Shown one piece after another: positions 47,910-58,719 of a stretch of DNA of 63,578 nt. Positions within the stretch are counted from its first letter, which is position 1. Each line of letters opens with the position of its first letter. The notes below the pieces were generated by a model. The model was given only the letters and a program-made list of their open reading frames with translations, searched no databases and was not told the origin of the DNA. The position numbers and the translations under genes are program-made. The DNA is from Zygnema cylindricum (taxonomy: Eukaryota > Streptophyta > Zygnematophyceae > Zygnematales > Zygnemataceae): the NCBI GenBank assembly GCA_037447655.1, contig JBBHKE010000417.1:188001-251578 (forward strand). The letters run 5' to 3'.

Positions 47910-48906
47910 TGTTAAAATCACTAGATTACGGAAGGTATTTTCTAGGTCTTAATTGATTAAACTAGTTAAAAGAAAAGCGTAGGCAGCCTGCCTCCACCTT
48001 CTCTTTGTAGCCCACATACTTGTTGTAGTCACAAAAAGAGAGAGAGGGTGGTGGAGCCATGGCTGCCTCAGCTCCATAGGCAGGACTAAAGAGTGACCTA
48101 AGTCACTCTCAACAAAAAGGTTGAGTCCAGTTGGACTCAAACCTCCGATCAGCAGAGCGAGGCATAGTCGTCAGTTCTTACCGGTCTGTCGTAGGAGTTC
48201 GTTAGACTACATAAGGTTTGAATGCTATTTAAACATTAGCTAGGAGCATTAATCCGATTAACGGATTTATAGATAAAGGACATAGAAACTAGTTGGAATA
48301 TAGTACACACGAAACAAATGTATCGAACATTCGTCTTGAACGGCGAGCATTAAAAGCCGGTTTGGATCCAACGGCCCGCATCGTAACCGAGAAACCGGAA
48401 TGGTTGCATTGGCGGTTTTCGGTCGTGAAATGACCTGGCGACAAGTGGTAAGATATCATTGGGAAGCGCGAATCGCGGGGAGCATGATGGCGAGTCAGAA
48501 AGAGACAGACGTCCACTCCATGGCCTTGTCATACACAAACCGTATAGAAAGTACATCGGCCTTAGTACCTTTCTGTACTGTACAGTCTCCTGATTGGTTC
48601 ATACATTAGAAGATAGGGGTTGTGAAAGGGGTTTTAGAATTTAGAGGATTGAGGAGGTAGCCGCCCCTTTCCCAATAAGCTTCTAAAAATATTGGCATTT
48701 TTGCCACTTTATAACTAATCGCCTAGTTGGGCGTTTTCAGTGATTCTTTTTGCTATGGACTCAAAGGAGTTCAGACTGCATTGGGGTGCAGTCAGATTGT
48801 CTATTTGCTTGCTTGGGTAGCAGCGGTCCTAGTTGAAAGTGGGTTAGTCAAAAACTACCTAGAGGCTCCCTGAATTTTTCAGTCCAATGGGGGACACAGA
48901 ATTGCA
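47910..48906 (+). repeat. copia LTR, copy A (3' LTR)
   Basis: Starts TGTTAAAATCACTAG after a polypurine tract and ends GAATTGCA. Shares with the copy B LTRs the GGAGCCATGGCTGCC block, the GTCACTCTCAACAAAA block, the TTCTTTTTGCTATGGACTCA block and the terminal GGGGACACAGAATTGCA. Confidence 0.85.
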
Positions 48907-49710
48907 ATTCCCCACTTTGACTTTCCCTTAGAAATGCCGCTACCCTGGCAAGCAAAAACTCTTGCAGACTACACCCCTGAGTAGCCTCGACTCCCAGATT
49001 CCGTAGCAAAAAGAATAACTAAGTTTGCTCTCCTGAGCAGTTAGCTATGGCTGGCCAAAGATGGCCTATAAATACAAAAGGTCACCTGGAGAGAGGCGCC
49101 TCATTCACGCTAAGTCCCTTAACTCCTACTCACACCTACCTACTTCTGTACCCTAGACCAATCAAAAGAGTGTATTGTACAAGAAGGTATAGTGGCTGAT
49201 TGTACTTTTTGTACGGCCATTGTACAACATAGCCTACTGGTTGATACTTGTCAGCTTGGGAGCCATCGTTCCTCCTCCCATCTTTTATGGCGTTCAATGA
49301 TGTGGCGCCACGTGGCACAGCTCGCCGCAATGTCCGAAAGCCGCCAAAGATTCATTCAGGTTTTGCGGGGGCGACGTCGTCCGTTCGATCATGTAGTATA
49401 CACGGTTAGATTCACGTTCGCGAGCGCCGTTTGACTATAGATGTCGTTTCAACAATTCTAGTCTGTTTAAATGAAAGTGACGTTTGCGTAACACTTTAGT
49501 TAATCACAGAACCACATACGTGTATCGTTTTGTTAATGCCTTGATGGTTAAGGCGTATGTCTATAAAGAACTTAGGGCAACATTTTGGTAATGTATCAAT
49601 CTGCATGCTTGTTTTTTTTTGACTATGGCGGCAGCCATGGTGAGTCTTTCTCTCTCTTTTCACTCTAGAGTCTAAATTAAGAAGTGAATATTAACTACTT
49701 CTTTTCAACA
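48903..49710 (-). repeat. Related copia LTR, inverted (copy D)
   Basis: On the minus strand it starts TGTTGAAAAGAAGTAG and ends GGGGAATTGCA, with the family blocks CACCATGGCTGCC and CTTAGTTATTCTTTTTGCTA. Its end meets the end of LTR A at the palindrome GAATTGCAATTC, so two LTRs lie tail to tail. It is shorter (~808 bp) and more diverged than A and B. Confidence 0.6.
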
Positions 49711-50459
49711 AATGCAATGTAGACTACATACAGACGTAAAAGAAAAGCATAAATATAACACTACCAATATAAAACTACAAAAATAAAAGCCAAATAAATC
49801 CACACTATTAAAATAATTTTATGCAAACGCCCATTATCCATTTAACCACCTCTCTTAATTAAACCACCTCTCTATAAAGTGCCTCAAAATCATTGTAGTC
49901 CTCTAAGTCTTTGTCATGACTGGCTTCATCCTCTAGAGTGTGGACCTCTCGAAGGCATTGGAGTAAATCTCGTGCAGGAGTAGAAGGAGGTGGCACCTCG
50001 CCCTCAAAATTGTTTCGCCATGTCATGATTATGATTTGTAAATCATGTGTAAGACTTCTCTTCCCATTTCCCATCCTTTAATGACAATCCACATTGGATC
50101 ATCGCCTTTCGTGCATACCCCATCCCATTCTTGTCCTTCATCTCATTCACCTCACGAATTGAATTGCGTGCCAACTTTAAGAAAAATGATTTCCTCGGTC
50201 CCACTAGCTTACCCGATCATTTTTGACCTCTAGGTAAGGACCACTTGTGGCTCTTTATCGCCTTCATTTTCCAATCCTCCCATTTTCTCGATGATTTTTG
50301 AAATTACAAAGGAATCGACGCGTTGCACGACATGTGTTACTCACGTTGGGAAAAAATAGAGGGTTGTTCTTTTTGCGAGTAAAGCGTGGTTCAACTCCTC
50401 GCACATATTGTGCCCGCCACAATTGTCCACAAAACTAACCTTCTATCGCCCATCCCGAT

Positions 50460-51440
50460 TGTTGATATTTGTGTATTTTCTAGGTCTCTATTAGGATAGA
50501 AAAAGGCAAATGCACTCTGCCTCTAACTTCCTTCTCCAAGCCCCCGAACTTGTTGTAGTCACTAAAGGGTGGATAAGGAGACAGAGCCATGGCTGCCTAT
50601 GCCCTCTAGAGAGACAGGAAGTAGACTTGGTAGGTCTTACTAAAAATGGATTTGACGGACCCAGGAATTGATCCTGGTACCTACGGTTTGTCAAGTCACC
50701 CATAGCTATCAGCTTTGTCAGTTAAGCCTAAGATTAGTGCTACATACATAGCGTTTGATAAGTACTTAAACAATTACACGTAGACTAATGCGCTTAACGA
50801 GAAATAGATACGTAGTGCATAGATACAGTTTCATATAGTACGGAGTACGGTACGATGACGAAACAAATACCGCGCATTTGTTTCGATAGCGAAACAAATA
50901 TCGCGCTTCAATTTTCGGCGGCTATAATTAAATGCCGGTTTGGATCGGACCACCGCGATAGATGTCGAGATCGCGGGGTAGGTTTTTGGTGGTTTGCACT
51001 CACAGCCACGTTAATTGACAGGTGGCACAACCACATTGGCTTGCGGCATCTCCGAGGATTACAGGAACATATCGTAATATGCTATGTATGAACTTTTTGG
51101 CCATGTCGTAAGATGGCCGTACTAAAGATACACCGGCATATGTACCTTTGTGTACTATACAGTGCTACGATTGGTCCGTACCTCAGTACTAGAGGGTTTA
51201 GAGAGGGGTTTTAGGACTTAGAATGTTTTGGTAGGTAGCCACCTCTCTCCCAGAGAGCATTTGTATAAATCGGCAAACTTTGTCATTTAACATCAACTCA
51301 TTTAGTTGACCATTTTCAATGATTCTTTTTGCTGCGGACTCAAAGGAGTCCAGGCTACACAGGGTTATAGTCGGTTAGAGTGTTTGCATGCCAAGGTGGC
51401 TGCATTTCTAAGGGAAAGTCAAAGAGGGGAAAGTTATCCA
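50460..51440 (+). repeat. Related copia solo LTR (copy C) inside the transposase
   Basis: Starts TGTTGATATTTGTGTATTTT, keeps GAGCCATGGCTGCC and TTCTTTTTGCTGCGGACTCA, and has a TATA-like TATAAAT at 51264-51270. The right end is eroded near GGGGAAAGTT. It interrupts the DDE transposase between its two catalytic segments. No target duplication found. Confidence 0.6.
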
Positions 51441-51737
51441 AAACTCATATTCCAACTTTGTATTCTGTGGTGAAACTGAGCACACAAAAAATCTTATTTC
51501 ACAGGGGGTGAAGTTGCAATGGGGTTCTGGTTCTCCAGGGGTCAGTCATTTGGGTTTATATATACTTGGAGTCGGCACTATCTAGATTAGCTTCTTTGGA
51601 CCTTCGAATTTTGTGTGGCAATGGAGCCCATAGATTTACAACGATCTCTTTAGTATGACCTCGGTTCTGCCAACTATTGCGGGAAAACCGTCTTGTCGTT
51701 CGAACCTTTAGGACCGGTACGATAACAAAATTCTACA

Positions 51738-51895
51738 AAAGAGAGGGAGGGAGGGGGTTACCTGAGGCGAAAATGGAGATGGCATAGGGAGAATATGAGA
51801 GTGGAATGATGAGGGAAAGGGAGAGGGAAAGAGGTGAGAATTATAGGAGGGAGAGGGAGGGATAGAGAGGGCGAGAAGGGGATGGGGAAGAAGCA
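51738..51895. repeat. Purine-rich tract
   Basis: GAGAGGGAGGGAGG and GGGAGAGGGA repeats, the same class as the tract at 30415. Confidence 0.8.
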
Positions 51896-53021
51896 CTACA
51901 AACAACACAAAATACAAAAAATATTATTTTTGATGTGGAATATAAGGGAGAATGAGGAAGATAATAGCGCCGATATTTATGAGGATAAAAACACAAAGGA
52001 AAGGAATTACACTTGGTATGTCGTCGGGGATGCCCTTTATCAGCTAACTACAAATTTTGTTGGCAAAGATTAACATAGGAGATTCAATTCGGGCGTTCAC
52101 TCTGCCCGTGAGTCGAACCATCAAAGCCATCGACTCTCCGCCTCCCGCTACGTCCGCGTATTTAACCACCTCGTCCCCGCGAAAATCCTACGCCTTTTTA
52201 TTATCCATATTTACAATAACGTGGGTCTTGTCTATGTTTTCGACTAAATCCTTGTTGAGGCTACCTTATATCCTAAAAATGTATAAAAAAAAAAAAAAAA
52301 ACACAACACAAGTAAGTATGATGATAGGGACAACGATTTTCATTTACATATTTACATTTACAACCCTTGACAAAAACATATAATATAATAGGTGTAGCAT
52401 ATATTACAACACAAAGCAATGAACTGTAGAAAAGTATGAAGCATATCCGATAAAACTCCATGTTTCAACACTCCCATGTGATACGCTACCACTTTTTCGA
52501 TGTACTCCTCCTTCTCCGGGCTTAATTGTAATTTTCCTTTTTGAGCCCTAGTCACAATATTGTGTTTCTCGCAAAAATTGTTGAGTCCAATGTTTCGTCA
52601 TTTTCATTTTGATCTCCTTACCCTTTTTATCGAGAAGTAGACTCCTATTATCCTCCTTCATACGTTTAATGACATGAATTGTCATGGTCCCCACAATAGT
52701 TTGAGACATTTTCATACCAGCCTTTTTGATCCGGTTAAACTCTTCCACCAAGTCCGAGTGCACCGCTGTCACCTATGGAAATTCATTTCCCCCCCTACCC
52801 GGTAGTGCCTTTGTCACCACCACAATTCTTCTTCCAAAACGCGCAGACGACAAGGTGTGTTTTGTCGCCCTTATGCTTCTGAGTGTTGCCTCCTTGCCTT
52901 TCCACCACCGACTTACCTTTTGGTATTCTACAACGAGAGAATAGAAAAATAAAAACATAAAAAAATGTCAGCCATAATTCATATAAGGAAGAGTACATAT
53001 TATAAAGAAAAAACAGTTTAG

Positions 53022-53160
53022 CGACGACTAACAGTCGTCGTTGTATTCAGCGACGACTATTGGTCATCGGTGAACTAGGCAACTGGTGCCTATTCAAGGT
53101 TCAACGATGACAGAAAGTCGGCGCTGGTTCACCGACGAGGTGAAATCGTTGCTTTGTCAA
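53022..53160. repeat. GCGACGACT / AGTCGTCGC repeat cluster
   Basis: Contains AGCGACGACTAACAGTCGTC, TTCAGCGACGACTATTGGTC and GGTTCACCGACGAGGTG, in both orientations. Same motif class as 35600, 36050 and 60880. Confidence 0.5.
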
Positions 53161-53324
53161 ACAAACCACAAGAGAAAACAAAAATTAAACACAAAGTAAG
53201 TGAGTGGGTGAGAGATGAGAAGTGATAGAGTGAAGGAGGAGTTAATATTGCCAAAGTCAAAAATACATACCAACTACAGTTTATTTTTTTTTGACAACTC
53301 CCGTGTGAGCCTCGTGAAGTGCTC

Positions 53325-53468
53325 TCAATCCGCCCTCATTTGTTCTTGTTGGGCCGCTACTTGTTGAGTGAGTGCCGCGATTATTAGTGGCAAATCCTCT
53401 ACTCTCGGTTGTGAGGGGGGTATAATCTGCGGCGGAACCCTTTGTATTTCCCATAGACGAGAACGAGG
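53325..53468 (-). pseudogene. Short coiled-coil coding remnant left of copia copy B
   Basis: On the minus strand, in frame up to the LTR border, it reads PRSRLWEIQRVPPQIIPPSQ and then RVEDLPLIIAALTQQVAAQQ, a Pro segment followed by a short Gln-rich helix. Possibly the N-terminal part of the transposon that copy B entered. Not recognised. Confidence 0.3.
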
Positions 53469-53690
53469 TGTTGAAATTATTAGTTTTATATGGTATTTTC
53501 TATGTCTAAATTTAGTATAAATAGGAAAAGAAAAAGGTGGACAGCCTGCCTCCCCCTCCTCTCTCTCCCCACCATACTTGTTGTAGTCACTAAGGGATAG
53601 AGAGGGTGGCTGAGCCATGGCTGTCCTAGCTTAAGCATGCAGGGCTAAAGAGTGACTTATGTCACTCTCAACAAAAGGTTGAGTCCGGCA

Positions 53691-53745
53691 GGACTCGAAC
53701 CTTTAACCGGCAGAGCGAGGCGTAGCCGTTAGCTCTAACCAGTCT
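53691..53745 (-). other. Antisense tRNA-like (pol III box) segment in the LTR
   Basis: The reverse complement at 53691-53701 is GGTTCGAGTCC, a perfect match to the pol III B-box consensus GGTTCGANTCC. About 40 bp upstream on that strand lies GACTGGTTAGAGC, similar to a tRNA D-arm/A-box. No full cloverleaf can be drawn. The 3' LTR (57889-57943) and LTR C carry related blocks. Confidence 0.35.
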
Positions 53746-54251
53746 ATCGTAGAAGTCCGTTAGGATACATTAGGTTTGATAATTATATAAACACTGTTGA
53801 AACCATGATTCCGATTAACGGGTTGACGAACGGAAGAACATAGAACGAATGTTATATAGTGCGAACATTATCTTGCACGAAAACAAATGAATCAGACAAT
53901 GGTTTTGACGGCGGACATTTAATGTCGGATTTAATCCGACAGCGTGCATAACTGCCGAGATCCCGGAATGGTCACTTTGGCGTTTATGGACGTGGCATGA
54001 CATGGCGTCACGTGGAGGGATGACATTTGGTCGCAAGAACTCTGGGGAACATAAGGACAAGTTAAAAGTGGACACGCGTCCACTCAATGGTGTTGCCGTA
54101 CATAGGTCGTACAGAAAGTACATCGGCCATAGTACTTTTCTGTACCCTAGAGTGATCTGATTGGTTCGTACCTCAATAAATAGGGGTTGTGAGAGGGATT
54201 TAGGACTTAGAGAATTTGGTAGATGTGTACCTCTCTCCCTTTGAGAGCTTG

Positions 54252-54258
54252 TATAAAA
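54252..54258 (+). promoter_or_regulatory. LTR TATA box
   Basis: TATAAAA in GCTTGTATAAAATTGGC; the same at 58516-58522 in the 3' LTR and as TATAAAT in LTR C. Likely the element's start signal. Confidence 0.6.
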
Positions 54259-54453
54259 TTGGCATTTTTGCCCGTTTGTAACTTATTGGTTGGTTGGCCG
54301 TTTGCAGTGATTCTTTTTGCTACAGACTCAAAGGAGTCCAGGCTGCACAGGGGTGCAGCCAAACTGTCTGTTTGTCATCTTGGGCAGCGGTGATTGTGGC
54401 TTGAAGTGGGTTAGTCAAACACTATCTAATGGCTTCCTGTATTCTGTTGTCTA

Positions 54454-55604
54454 ATGGAGGACACAAAATTGCAGGTTATGGGCCCACCCTCTAGGGTGCC
54501 CACCTTCAATGGATCTGGGTTCATCTATTGGGAAGTCATGATGATGGGAGCTCTGTGCGAAAAACGATACTAGGGTATCGTCAGTGGACAAGTGAAACGT
54601 CCACCTTCGGGAACTCCACCAGGATTTAGAGGAGTAAGGTTTCCTGCAGCAACGGCTGCCTCAGCGGAGAAGGCAGATGATGGGGACAGCAGTGTGTCCG
54701 AAAAGAGGAAAGGGAAGGAGACACCCCTCACTCCTATTGCCAGAGTACCGAGAGCGGCGACTGTGAAGACCCCGGAGATCGATACTCAAATGTGGGAGGA
54801 TGTAAACATGGCTGCCGAGAACTTCATTTTGAGGCACCTCACTCAAGCTTTGGCAACCCCTCATCTTCACATTTGTAAGGCCGAGGAGTTGTGGGTGAGT
54901 TTAGTGGAGGTTTATAGAGCTGAAACTATTCATGAGCTCCATTGGCTGAGCAAAAGCTAGTGTGTTACACTTAAAAAGGAGGAAAGATGTTAGATTACTG
55001 TAATGATCTTTTTTGTTTGTATATGGAGATGGAAAGTGCCGGGTGGACAGGTACAATGAAAATGAAAGTTAACACCCTTATCATGAAGTTACTAGATGAG
55101 TTCAAGAACATAGTGTATCCAGTACAAGAAATGCCTGATAGTTCAAGGAAATGGAACACAATGGTCAGGATGATACTTGTGTAGGAAAACACAATGGAGA
55201 TTTGAAGAGGAGGAAAGAGCATGCAAGCTCTAAGAGCAAGAGGGGACCGATGGGGGAAGGACTCAAAGAAACCGTACAAAGGGGAAAGAGATCATTCTGG
55301 AGGACCGAGGCCCCCAAAGGGTCTTTGTCAATTTTGCAAAAAGCCGGGACACTTCATCGCAGATTGTGTCAAGCTGTCGGAGCTGAATCTCCAAGACAAC
55401 CGTGGAGGGGGTTCTTCAGCAGGGAAGAAAAAACCACTTGTGGTTACAAAAGTGACACGAGAAACCGAGGATGATTCTTTTGAGGAGGATGGGGAGCTTG
55501 TTCTTGACGAGAGTCTGGAGGAGAAAGAGATCACTCGGAGACAGAAGTGTGCCCTTAGAGCAATTCGGGAAGCTCCACAGAGTAGATGCTATAGGAAAAC
55601 CTAG
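54454..55604 (+). pseudogene. copia gag with zinc knuckle, copy B
   Basis: An ATG at 54454 lies inside the LTR end and is in frame with ATG 54478. VPTFNGSGFIYWEVMM is the gag N-terminal block typical of copia (UBN2). Stops and frameshifts follow. CQFCKKPGHFIADC, a CX2CX4HX4C knuckle, lies near 55329-55370. The end is fused to integrase C-terminal sequence. Confidence 0.75.
54474..54486 (+). other. Primer-binding site, half-tRNA-iMet type
   Basis: GGTTATGGGCCCA directly follows the LTR end. It nearly matches the complement of the initiator tRNA-Met anticodon region (GGGTTATGAGCCC), which primes the Drosophila copia and yeast Ty5 type rather than the common 3'-end TGGTATCAGAGC type. Confidence 0.6.
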
Positions 55605-56040
55605 ATTCTTTGTGGGATATGATGAGGATGTTAAGGGATATAGAGTCTATGACTTAGCAAAGAAAGATATCAATCTGTCAAACGCTTAGTTGTCATGGAT
55701 GAAGGGATGTCATATGACCCCTACAAATAAACAAAAAAGATAAGAATCAGATTTGAGTCCGAAAGTGAGGAGAACTCGGTCGTTCCCGAAAAGGACATTA
55801 GTGAAACCGTGATTGCACATTCAGGGGAGATGCGAGATACATGAGACTCACCGAAAACCTCACATACCCCTATGGACTTCGAGGAGATAAAAGATGTGGG
55901 ACCATAACCGGGTTTTATAGACGAGGAGCCAATGAGACAGTGAGGAGAAATCCAAGACTTCCATCCATTCCAGCTTCGGAGTTTGAGGGAGGGAGAAGGA
56001 GTAGCAAAACGATACAAGAAAATAAGCCGCTCATAAGGTA
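55590..56040 (+). pseudogene. copia integrase C-terminal stump
   Basis: GKPRFFVGYDEDVKGYRVYD is the end-of-integrase block. The catalytic core is deleted. Following sequence is out of frame and Ser/Pro/Glu-rich, as in the copia IN-RT linker. Confidence 0.65.
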
Positions 56041-56049
56041 ACTAAGCTC

Positions 56050-57652
56050 TCTCACCCAGATGAGCCTTAGTCTTACTCGGAGGCAGTTAATAGTCCGGAG
56101 AAAGAAAGATGGATTAGAGCCATAAATGATGAGATGGCCTCTATCATGGAAGCAAATACTTGAGAACTAGCGGATTGTCCTCCAGACAGAAAACCTATTG
56201 GGTGTAAATGGGTATTTAAACTAAAACTGAACCTAGATAATACCATTGAGAGATAAGGCTCGATTGGTAGCGAAAGGATTCACCCAAAAGGAGGGGATTG
56301 ACTATGAGGAGACCTTTGCTCCAGTTGTTCGGTTCCCATCAGTAAGGATTCTCCTCAGTCTGGCAGCAGCGGAATATATGGAAATACACCAGATGGACAT
56401 TAAGTTTGCTTTTCTTAATGGTGAGTTAGAGGAAGAAATTTTCATGAGGCAACCCGAGGGGTTCGTGGAAGAAGGAGAAGAGAGCAAAGTGTGCAGGATG
56501 ATAAAGTCCTTATATGGACTGAAGCAGGCTCCCCGACAGTAGAATAAGAAACTAGATGAGTTTCTCACCAGTTCGAGATATATCCGGATCAGCTCTGACC
56601 ATTTGATCTATATGTTTGAAGATGAGAATGGTGTCATTTTTACTGCAATTTATGTGGATGATCTGTTTGTGTTGAGTAAATCTTTGGAAAAAATCAATAA
56701 GTTAAAGAAAGATCTTAAAAACAAATTTGATATGAAGGATTTAAGGGAGGCAAGATATATCTTGGGGATTGAAATGGAGAGAGATAGGGGGAAGAAGATT
56801 ATCAGACTTACTCCAAAAGAAGCAATAGGTAACATGCTTGAGAAATTCCAGATGGAAAATGCTAACAGTTGTACCACTCCCATGGACTTGAAAAAAGTAA
56901 GTGATAGAAGTGTAGAAGGAGGAGTAATGATCTTAGATGATTAGATGAGTCTAGAGGAGAGAGAGTTTATGAAGTCTATCCCTTATAGACAGGTCGTAGG
57001 AAGTTTAATCTATTTCATGAGCTGTACCAGGCGGGACATACCGGCAACAGTTTGAGTACTCAGTAGGAGTCTTAATGATCTTAGGAAGAGAGACTAGGAG
57101 GCAGCCAAGAGTGTTATGAGATATCTGGTAGGAACCAGAGAGTTATGGTTGCATTTGGGAGGGGAGCTCACTGACATCAGTATTTGGAGTGATGCCAGTT
57201 ATGGGGACGCACCTATGAGAAGATGCACTTTTGGGTATGTGTTGTATGTTTGGGAAGGTGCTTGTTGTTGAAGCAGTAAGCAACAAAAGGTGGTTGCTCA
57301 GTCTACTATGGAGGCTAAGTCCATGGCCTCTTGTTCTGCTGTGAAAGAGTTGATGTGGGTCAAGTCCTTGCTGCAAGAACTGGGGTATACGAAAGAGGGA
57401 GTGCATGAAGTGTTTTGTGATAATCAAGCTCCCATTGCAATTGCAGCAAATCCAAAACATCATTTTAAGGCTAAACATATGGACATAAGATTGAGTATTG
57501 TAAGAGAAAAAGTTGAGAATAAGATCGAGAAACTTATATATAGATCTGATGAGGAAATGGTAGCTGATATGATGACAAAACCAGTGCCTTCTCCCAAGCT
57601 AAAATATTGCAGAGAAAAGTGTGGATTAAAACTGAAGTTAAAAAAGGACTAG
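56050..57652 (+). pseudogene. copia reverse transcriptase and RNase H, copy B
   Basis: KARLVAKGFTQKEGIDYEET, VRILLSLAAAEYMEIHQMDI, KFAFLNGELEEEIFMRQPEG, MIKSLYGLKQAPRQ and FTAIYVDDLFVLSK (YVDD box), then RNase H with WSDASYGDAPMRRC and KHHFKAKHMDIRLS. Stops include TAG after PRQ (Trp codon expected), TGA before ELADCPP and several more. Domain content complete, not translatable. Confidence 0.85.
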
Positions 57653-57665
57653 AAAATAAGGGGAG

Positions 57666-58715
57666 CGTTGAAATTATTAGTTTTATATGGTTTTTTTTAG
57701 GTCTAAATTTAGTATAAATAGGAAAAGAAAAAGGTGGACAGCCTGCCTGCGCCTCCTCTCTCTACCCACCATACTTATTGTAGTCCCTGAGGGATAGAGA
57801 GGGTGGCTGGGCCATGGCTGTCCTAGCTTAAGCACGCAAGGCTAAAGAGTGACTTATGTCACTCTCAACAAAAGGTTGAGTCCGGCAAGACTCGAACCTT
57901 TAACCGGCAGAGCGCGGCGTAGCCGTTAGCTCTAACCAGTATGTCGTAGAAGTCCATTAGGATACATTAGGTTTGATAATTATATAAACACTGTTGAAAC
58001 CATGATTTCGATTAACGGGTTGACGAACGGAAGAACATAGAACGAATGTTATATAGTGCGAACATTATCTCGCACGAAAACAAATGAATCAAAAAATGGT
58101 TTTGACGGCGGACATTTAATGTCGGATTTAATCCGACGGCGTGTATAACTGCCGAGATCGCGGAATGGTCACTTTGGCGTTTATGGACATGGCATGACGT
58201 GGGGCCACGTGGAGGGATGACAGATCTCGGCATGGTCACTTTGGCGTTTATGGACATGGCATGACGTGGCGCCACGTGGAGGGATGACATTTGGTCGCAG
58301 GAATTCCCGGGAACATAAGGACAAGTTAAAAGTGGACACGCGTCCACTCAATGGTGTTGCCGTACATAGGTCGTACAGAAAGTATATCGGCCATAGTACT
58401 TTTCTGTACCCTACAGTGATCTGATTGGTTCGTACCTCAACAAATAGGGGTTGTGAGAGGGATTTAGGACTTAGAGAATTTGGTAGATGTGTACCTCTCT
58501 CCCTTTGAGAGCTTGTATAAAATTGGCATTTTTGCCGGTTTGTAACTTATTGGTTGGTTGGCCGTTTGCAGTGATTCTGCTACGGTTCAAGGAGTCAGCT
58601 GCACAGAGTCGCCAAACTGTCTGTTTGTCATCTTGGGCGTGATTGTGGCTTGAAGTGGTTGGTTAAACCTATCTATTGGCTTCCTGACTGTTGCCGGCGG
58701 GACACAGTACCAGTA
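57666..58715 (+). repeat. copia copy B 3' LTR
   Basis: Starts CGTTGAAATTATTAG (first T changed to C) after the purine tract AATAAGGGGAG. It carries a tandem duplication of about 68 bp (58165-58289) with CACGTGG motifs and the palindrome ACGTGGCGCCACGT, absent from the 5' LTR. The last ~150 bp have several small deletions. Confidence 0.8.
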
Positions 58716-58719
58716 CTTC

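Larger units (their letters stand above)
46939..48906 (+). mobile_element. Ty1/copia fragment, copy A, with 3' LTR
   Basis: Starts abruptly inside RT (INKLMKDLRNRFDMKDLG) where the gypsy integrase stops. RT end and RNase H run to about 47895, then a polypurine tract (AAATAAGAGGAG) and an LTR at 47910-48906. Same family as copy B at 53469 but clearly diverged. No target duplication can be tested at the truncated side. Confidence 0.85.
49859..52960 (-). pseudogene. pogo/Tigger-like (DDE_1) transposase remnant
   Basis: Read from right to left. 52958-52773: EYQKVSRWWKGKEATLRSIR, a helix-turn-helix-like start. 52772-52358: HSDLVEEFNRIKKAGMKMSQ, then TKHWTQQFLREHNIV, the second DNA-binding half. 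52260-52030: KTHVIVNMDN (first catalytic Asp), FRGDEVVKYADVAGGGESMA and ARIESPMLIFANK. Then a gap with a GA tract and LTR C, and at 50455-50280 DNCGGHNMCEELNHALLAK with TLYFFPTxVTHVVQRVDSF, the second Asp region of DDE_1 transposases. Stops and insertions break it, so it is dead. Remaining sequence to 49859 is a weak C-terminus. Confidence 0.65.
53469..54473 (+). repeat. copia copy B 5' LTR
   Basis: 1005 bp from TGTTGAAATTATTAG to AAAATTGCA. It has a TATA box at 54252-54258, about 215 bp before its end, a CACGTGG-type motif near 54010 and an antisense tRNA-like block near 53691. Confidence 0.9.
53469..58715 (+). mobile_element. Ty1/copia retrotransposon, copy B, internally deleted
   Basis: Two LTRs (53469-54473 and 57666 to about 58715), a half-tRNA primer site, gag, a stump of integrase, RT and RNase H. 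Protease and most of integrase are missing: gag with its zinc knuckle runs almost directly into the integrase C-terminal text FFVGYDEDVKGYRVYD near 55600. Many stops are present. Non-autonomous in this state. The 3' LTR edge is eroded, so no target duplication is visible. Confidence 0.85.

Noticed and set aside
47949-48140. Minus-strand open frames inside copia LTR A and B
   Set aside because: They lie fully within LTRs and recur in each LTR; not genes.
52970-53160. A CRISPR-like or microRNA hairpin reading of the GCGACGAC cluster
   Set aside because: Copies occur in both orientations with uneven spacing next to transposon remnants, better explained as subterminal transposon repeats.
53691-53745. 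A genuine tRNA gene in the LTR
   Set aside because: B-box and D-arm-like motifs are present but no acceptor stem or full cloverleaf can be drawn; kept only as a tRNA-like segment.
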